Assembly: GCA_030549495.1 (NCBI GenBank)
Contig: JAUIRK010000987.1
Coordinates: forward strand, 806,001 to 870,000
Source: Nectonema munidae
Taxonomy: Eukaryota; Nematomorpha; Nectonematoida; Nectonematidae
Length of the DNA: 64,000 bases
Reading direction: 5' to 3'
Of this stretch, positions 57,990 through 64,000 are shown one piece after another. The position numbers and the translations under genes are program-made. Positions within the stretch are counted from its first letter, which is position 1. Every line of letters begins with the position of its first letter. The notes below the pieces were generated by a model. It saw nothing but the letters and a program-made list of their open reading frames with translations, was not told the origin of the DNA and made no database searches.

Positions 57990-60900
57990 ATCTTTAAACC
58001 CAAATATAGCATATTTTTTGAGGATCAAGTATAATTTGTAATATTCACAAGGATAGCCATCTAACTAAAGCTACAATGATTACGTGAGAATGCCATTCTA
58101 GAGACGATTATAAACTAGAACGACAGGGTGAAACTATAGAGACCATGAAGCTTGAACAAATTTTGGAACACCTGCACTCATTTTTAGTAAGATGTAATAG
58201 CCTATTCTAACTAAACTGTTATCCAATAAATTTGATTTATAGTTCTCACTTGATTTTATTAGGATCTAATTTCAATTCAATTTTAAACACCAGTAAAATA
58301 AATATCTAAAAAATTTGTAAATTGAATATTTTATTGAGTGAATTTAAATAGAATACAATGAAATAATGCAGTTGAATTTGTATAAAATGATGTTATGTTT
58401 CTCATTTGACTTATTAGTATAGATTCATTAGTATCTATATATAGAGTTTTAGCAAAATTTTGCAATTAAATCAAATTCAGAAACTCAGAAAGGTAAGTGC
58501 AATTAATTAATATCCAATCCAAATTAGCATCTCACTGCTTGAGTGTGGCTGAAGCTTAAAAGTGTTGTGAGAAAAGACTTGCTCAATGCTCACAATATAC
58601 ACAGAGATTTGGTTCACACTTTGCTTCATGTAATTTTTCACGTGTCCATACACTTCATATCTGTATCTATTGATCTTACAGAATAATTACCTCATTAACC
58701 TGTCTAGAGTGAGTCTCCATGATTTTAGATACAATAATTACTTTTGCTGTTCTTGTTTGATTTTTAAATAGAGCAGTATTTGAAAGGCAATCATTTCCAT
58801 TGTATTATGGCAAGCGCATATACAAAAAGGGTATGACAATTGCTAAGGGAGATAATCTGTTTGTTACTAATTATACAGATAATTTTACCATAATTTTGGA
58901 GTCAACAAGATAATTTTTTTCTGGAACCACAAAAAACCCATCAATTATTATCAATTATATGAATCGATGTTGACATTTTCTTTTATAGTGAAGTTTTTTA
59001 GGACGATAATTTCAAAAAAAAACTTTAAGTCATTTCTAAAAAGACTATTTCATAAAATGAGAGTGTACATTTCTTTTCAAAGAGACACTGAAAAAATTCT
59101 GAAAATTTTTCTTAAAATGTATCTGATACATTTACTCATTTGTCTCCTAACTTTACATGACTATTATCTATAAATTTAAAAGTATAGGAATATTTGTAAG
59201 CATACTATAATAAACTAGTTTATTTGCTGCATATAATGAATATTTTATGATGTGAAAAATTTATAGAATTATTTGCCAAAAACAAGTTTGACCTATTTTG
59301 TACATTCTGTCTAAAAATATGAGGGAATTAATTTTACAGAATTAATTAACTAGTTAATCAATAAAGTACACCTTAACTGCATTTACTACTGATAAAATGG
59401 TAAATTTACTAGTTATTTTTTGAGTGTAAAGAAGACTCATAATTTTTATCAAATAAATTCTATCAAAGATAAGTAAGTACTGAATGATTATTATTATTAT
59501 TTGTTTGCAATAAGAAGAATTAAAGAAAAAATACAGTTTTAAACAAATTTATGTTTAAACGACATGCATTTTTGAATGCAAGAGTCGTTATCAAGTTAAT
59601 ACTCTTTGTAGTAGAAGTTATTAATTGAGCTGAATTAAAAAACTCCATTAAATCCTTTTACTTCAAAACATTTGACAAGTTCTACTACATTAAGTATTTT
59701 AACTTGATAAAGATTCGTGGTTCGAAAATTTGTCTCACTTAAGCATAATTTGTTTGAAGCTGTAGTTTTTTGTTTAAATTTTAACAAATATGACATTTTT
59801 AAGTTAAAATTTTTTTTCATATATCACCGGCGCAATTTTTTTTATTTCAAAATAGACATAACTTTAAATTTTGTTAGAACATTATTTTCAATGTTAAACA
59901 AATATGGGAATATAAAATTTTGCTTGATTCAAGTTGAATATATAATGTAAACTATTATAATGCCAATGTTTGAAGTATTATTTCTAAATTTAAAGCAGTA
60001 TATTTTCGTGGCCATGGGATGAGAAAGAGCAACATGTGAATTAAAATAAAGATGAAGAGAAAAAAGAATGCTAAAACAAAGATGGCTAGGATGCGCGAAG
60101 AATGATCTGAAGACTGAAGTGTAAAGGTCTTACTGGTCATCAAGTCTTGAAGAGAAGAGAATGGAACAAGAGGATCAAGAATATCGACCCCGCGTAAAAG
60201 TGGGAAAGGGTGGAGAGAAGGAAGAAAAAGAAGAAGAAACGAATCAAAATTAAGAATTTATTTATCACAAAAAACAAAATGTGATTACAATAAATATTTT
60301 AAATGGTTACAGTAACAATGCATAACTGTGCTATTCTTGGTAATTAAAATACTATGTATCATGGCAAATTTACTATTTTTAATAGTAGGTTAACTTTTAT
60401 TCAGGTAAAACATTTTACTGAAAAAATAATCTTAAGAACTAAAGCTTTTTACGTTATCTATATCATTAATATTTTATCTGAATATTGTAAATACTTATTT
60501 ATTCAAAAAAATGAGTAAAAGCTCTAAATTTATACATACATTGATAGTAATTTTAGTATAAAAATATTAAAACTTAATTGTACCACTTTTGATTGTCTTC
60601 TATAATAATTGTGAAATTATTACCTCTTTTTAAAAATAGTTTTAAATATTTTTATAAAAGATAGTTTCATGTTTCGTTTTAAAAACACGGACATTGGAAC
60701 AAATTACTTACTGAAGAATTACTTTATTATAACTGGCGAGTGCATAAATTTTTTCTAAATATTTAAATTGTAAATAAAATATAAGAGTAAACTTGTGTGA
60801 AGACAAGTCTACTAAAAATGAGATTCCAGCTAAACAAATTTTTATGGCTTTTATTACTGCAAAGATAAAATAAGTTATTTCATGTGATATGCTGTGATGT

Positions 60901-61300
60901 TATTTGCATTATTGTGTGCTATACTTGGTTTATACTTAAAAGAATAATAACGCATGTAATCACGTAAAAAACCGAATCAACGCGGTACGAAAATCGACAA
61001 CATTCGCTCACTAAACTTTACAACTCCCAACTTTCTATAACTTTTATTTTTCCTTAACTGTCAAAAACAAATTTTTCTTTTATTTTCTGGGTTTGAAAAA
61101 AATAACAGGAATGAAATTTCCAGTAAAAAGTAAATTATGAGGCCGGAAGAGAAATACGAATATTTATATAAAAAAATCATTGGAAAAATTTGGTTAAAAA
61201 AATGAAACTAAACATCTCCTTTAGCAGTAAATTTTCTTAAGAAATAGCACACAACACAAAATGTGAGAGAAGCTCTTCCTATACGGGAGAAAATCCATAA
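57990..61300. other. Intergenic; one membrane-type open frame
   Basis: AT-rich, with no recognised gene. A minus-strand frame open from about 60280 to 59955 includes VDILDPLVPFSSLQDLMTSK and a transmembrane-like LAIFVLAFFFLFIFILIHML. It may be a chance frame through a T-rich tract. Confidence 0.4.
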
Positions 61301-61726
61301 TTAGTATTAATTTTTAAATAGTGATATAGTATAGTATGATAAGTAAGTAAGACAGAAATAAAGAAGGCAAAGTCGTTAAAGCATGGATGGATGGAGAGGT
61401 CTGTATCAAACACCTTATTCGTTTAAGTGGACATTTCAACGCTTAGCGCTGTTATAGTAGGCCATGTTATATCTTCTATCATACATGCAAAGAGTAGAAG
61501 CAAAAGACGCAAGAATTGAACAAAGAGAGATTGTCACAAAAGAGATACCACCACACACATCATGCACGCACACACACACCTCCTCCTCCCTTTAAAACTC
61601 AATTTTCACAAGTTGTTAACACCAGCCAAGCTTCAGGAATCGATATTGTAAGGTTTTGCAGTTTATTCCACTTTTACAAAGTGTGTGGTCATAGCGAGGA
61701 GGCCTAAAAGACGCTTTTCTTCTTAG

Positions 61727-61731
61727 TTAGC
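61727..61731 (+). other. Possible splice acceptor just upstream of the gene 2 start
   Basis: CGCTTTTCTTCTTAG ends at 61726, five bases before the ATG. If used, gene 2 would have a separate upstream 5' UTR exon. The CA microsatellite region 61540-61580 and the less AT-rich block 61380-61700 would then be intron or promoter. Confidence 0.3.
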
Positions 61732-61841
61732 ATGCTAAAATCCCATTTGTTACTTTTCCTCTTCATCAAATTGCTCAGCATTCAAAAGAGAGTGGCTTCC
61801 TTCTATCACTCTCCTATCTACTGGTACAAAAAGAACCCAAT
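61732..61841 (+). CDS. Efn: Ephrin gene 2, exon 1 (gene continues past the window)
   Basis: ATG at 61732 opens MLKSHLLLFLFIKLLSIQKR, a clear signal peptide, then SFYHSPIYWYKKNP and a perfect donor AAT|GTAAGT. It matches exon 1 of gene 1 in length class, in the PIYWYK-x-NP motif, in a shared Q-x-R-V before it, and in splice phase 2 after two leftover bases. It is therefore a paralogous ephrin in the opposite orientation. I found no further exons up to 64000. In gene 1 the corresponding intron is 4.4 kb, so exon 2 probably lies outside. Confidence 0.85.
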
Positions 61842-64000
61842 GTAAGTTTTTTTAAATATATTTTCAGAAACCACGTTTAAACTTTTAGTAAAGCGAGCAA
61901 TCTTAAGATGAATTTTAGGCCTCTATGCTAATCCCCCAACATAACATAAAACCGTTACAACATGAAATCCTAGTAAGAGAAGGTAATGTAAGAAGCTTTA
62001 TCACGACAAAGAGGATTTGTAAAATAAAGTTTTTTGCTTTAGTTATAATATGAATCTCTCTTTCTAAAATTTTGGAGAAAAAAAAATTATTTACCTGTTT
62101 GCATTCAGACCAACCAATTTATCCCTCTCAATTCCTTTGAGATAACATAATATTTTTAGTGCTTCTGCTATAACAATTTCTTGGTTCAAATCCCCTATCA
62201 AATTTTCATTTCTAGTCAAACCCATCACCATCTTAGCTGTTGCATTGATTCGACTCTAATTGTGCGGCTCATCACATGAAAAGAATGAACTAGCAAATAA
62301 ATGATTTGTGATACACTATTTTCAACGGCTTTTTTGTTATAAAATTTTTGAAAGATCTTTCGCACGATTTCAACAGTACAATCTGATGTATGCCAACTCT
62401 TTAGCTTATTCAAACAATCAATATGTTCCCCAAACCTATAATCTCATGTAAACGAACTTCTGCTTATCCGTTACGAATCTTAATCTATCGAAACCATCTT
62501 TAATATCTTTAAGCTTTTTTGAGTTTAAGAAGTTGAACTGACATAAAAGACTTTTCCAATCTTATACTTGCATATTTTTGATGCGCATAAACCGTTTTTA
62601 ATGCACATATCAAGAAAAATCGTGGATGACCTTAAATTGCGATTATTTTGAACAGTGGACCTTATCAAAATAAAGACTTTCTGACTTTACTCACGTGGAG
62701 CGCAAGAAAAGCTTACACTGCACAACTTACACACTTTTTTGTTTTTTTTTGACAAAGTTCTGTTGTCATTTTTCTGATAGAACTTATTAACTGAGCAAAA
62801 AAGGAGGTGTTTTAATTGTACGAGATTTTTTAGGCCTGTCCTGTATAATAGTTTCTATTTGTGTAAATGCATTTTTTCGTTTATGGTTTCATCTTAAATC
62901 ATTTCGATACATTTTTTAGCATTTTATTGAACATCCTGCACGTCATCAAATTTCTTCTTACACAAATATATAACTGGTTTACAGGCCACTGCGCGTTGCT
63001 CGTAAAGACAGATCATATGTAACCGCGTAGCAAATTGCTTAACTTGTAGCTGTGCTCAAATAAATTTTGGAACACTTTTTTATCTATATTAGAAATTTTT
63101 ATAATTTGACACACCAAGCAAAGAATAATGGAAAACTAATCAATATATTTCTACTATAGAATCATGAAAAGCACAATAGTAATTCATTGTTATAATTTTT
63201 ATAATAAAGATAGATTATTATTATAAATATATATTTCACATAACTTGACATTGTTGATGCTTAAGCAGTTATGTTCTTTAAGTTCATTTTTTCACAAGCT
63301 TTGTCATCAATTGTCAAGGCTGTATTGAGGATTGTGGCCGATTCAAGGTAATGAATATAATTCTGATTCTGATTTTCTGAATTTTTCAATTACAGTTTTC
63401 ATTCTAATTCTGCTTTTTTCACTTCTAAAATTCTGATTCTCAAAATTATATTTATATTTCCTATAAATTATTTATTGATTCTATAAATTATATTATATTT
63501 CATTTTTATTAGTAAATATTAAAAAAAAAGGAATTAAAATTACTGAGAGAACCTGATTTTGTGATCCTCTAGCTCTGGTTTTAATTCTGATTTTGGCTAT
63601 TTAGAAAAAATAATTAAAATTCAGATTACGATTCTAGGGTTTTCTCTGATTCTGATTATGATTCTGATTATAATCAGAATCAAATCAAACCCTAGTAGAG
63701 AGTATCTATAATATACACTAGTATAGGTATTATAAGTGATTACGTTTTCATCTTATATTCGAAATAATACGTGATAGTTGTCATTTCTGAAATCGAATAC
63801 TACGCACAATTCTTATACTTGAAAAATTTGATATTTGGATCAATTTGCACTTTACTTGCCAACTTTCTCAATTATAGAAAGCCATAGAGAGTATTTTTTA
63901 TAAAATTTTTCAAAATATGAACCCATTCCTTACGTTTTCTAAGGAATCCATAGGCAGCATTATTTTTATCCAATTACTACATCATATTTTGCCGACAAAT
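61842..64000 (+). other. Ephrin gene 2 intron 1 (partial)
   Basis: No ephrin exon 2 motif (NHVIDV, DIICP) was found on the plus strand. The stretch carries a degenerate GATTCT-type repeat (63358-63681), listed separately. A GGTTCAAATCC-like box at 62192 lacks a tRNA context. Confidence 0.5.
63358..63681. repeat. Degenerate GATTCT/TTCTGA hexamer repeat with palindrome
   Basis: CTGATTCTGATT-type units recur at 63358-63380, 63400-63450, 63570-63600 and 63640-63670. The block closes with a perfect 22-base palindrome built of GATTCTGATTA and its complement (about 63660-63681). Confidence 0.6.

Noticed and set aside
29634-61841. Joining the plus-strand exon at 61732 to the minus-strand ephrin exons as one gene
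   Set aside because: The phases fit, but the strands are opposite and a better exon 1 exists on the minus strand at 34122-34213. Two paralogous genes explain it without trans-splicing.
62150-62210. GGTTCAAATCC box as a tRNA gene or SINE
   Set aside because: No A box, no cloverleaf arms and no second copy.
1-64000. CRISPR arrays, rRNA, bacterial-type operons, LTR or viral elements
   Set aside because: No spacer-repeat structure, rRNA core sequence, paired long terminal repeats or capsid, envelope or integrase-type coding was seen on either strand.

Overview
The window is AT-rich animal DNA (intron-bearing genes, LINE retrotransposons, many kinds of cut-and-paste DNA transposon, long homopolymer and tandem-repeat tracts). 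The gene content and transposon mix suggest an arthropod. A crustacean such as a copepod is my guess, but nothing in the sequence proves the species.

The main find is a pair of host ephrin genes, most of it in exons too short, or too lacking in Met codons, to stand out as open frames. Gene 1 lies on the minus strand from 34213 down to about 22.8 kb. It has six phase-compatible exons (34122-34213, 29634-29751, 29296-29470, 25792-25899, 25577-25732, 22961-23100). They encode a signal peptide, a complete ephrin receptor-binding domain, a linker and a hydrophobic C-terminus of GPI-anchor type. The predicted protein is about 262 residues, and an AATAAA signal follows. A second possible terminal exon (24764-24948) in the last intron also ends in a hydrophobic tail. 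Gene 2 begins on the plus strand at 61732. Only its first exon (61732-61841) is visible; it is clearly paralogous to exon 1 of gene 1 and uses the same splice phase. The two genes point away from each other, separated by about 27.5 kb.

Left third (1-22.5 kb): mostly transposable-element debris. Three relatives of a large non-autonomous TTAA-flanked (piggyBac-like) element end at 2348, span 3978-5980, and span 11663-15189. They are built from tandem arrays of roughly 150-bp units and show no transposase. They sit inside older elements: a hAT-like end (2353-2402), an RTE-like LINE (5985-6300) and a CR1-like LINE (10020-11660, resuming at 15895). Also present are a Tc1/mariner scrap (6440-6650), a decayed copy of an unclassified transposon protein (8183-9316), a hAT MITE with a target-site duplication (18111-18282), two tRNA-type SINE copies (18985-19125 and 20660-20812) and a LINE 3' end (21905-22440).

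Middle (22.5-43 kb): ephrin gene 1, whose introns carry a pogo-like element with a nested TTAA MITE and a 189-bp inverted-repeat element. Next come short-unit arrays and a 2.3-kb region bounded by ~88-bp inverted repeats (36870-39170).

Right (43-64 kb): a damaged two-ORF LINE (43300-46880) with PHD-like, RRM-like and zinc-knuckle ORF1 pieces; a truncated minus-strand relative (49770-50520); several isolated exon-like stretches of unknown affiliation (47500, 48899, 53285); a broken hAT transposase (56760-57780); and the start of ephrin gene 2. I saw no rRNA, standard tRNA, CRISPR or operon-type features, and no LTR, retroviral or Polinton-type element.
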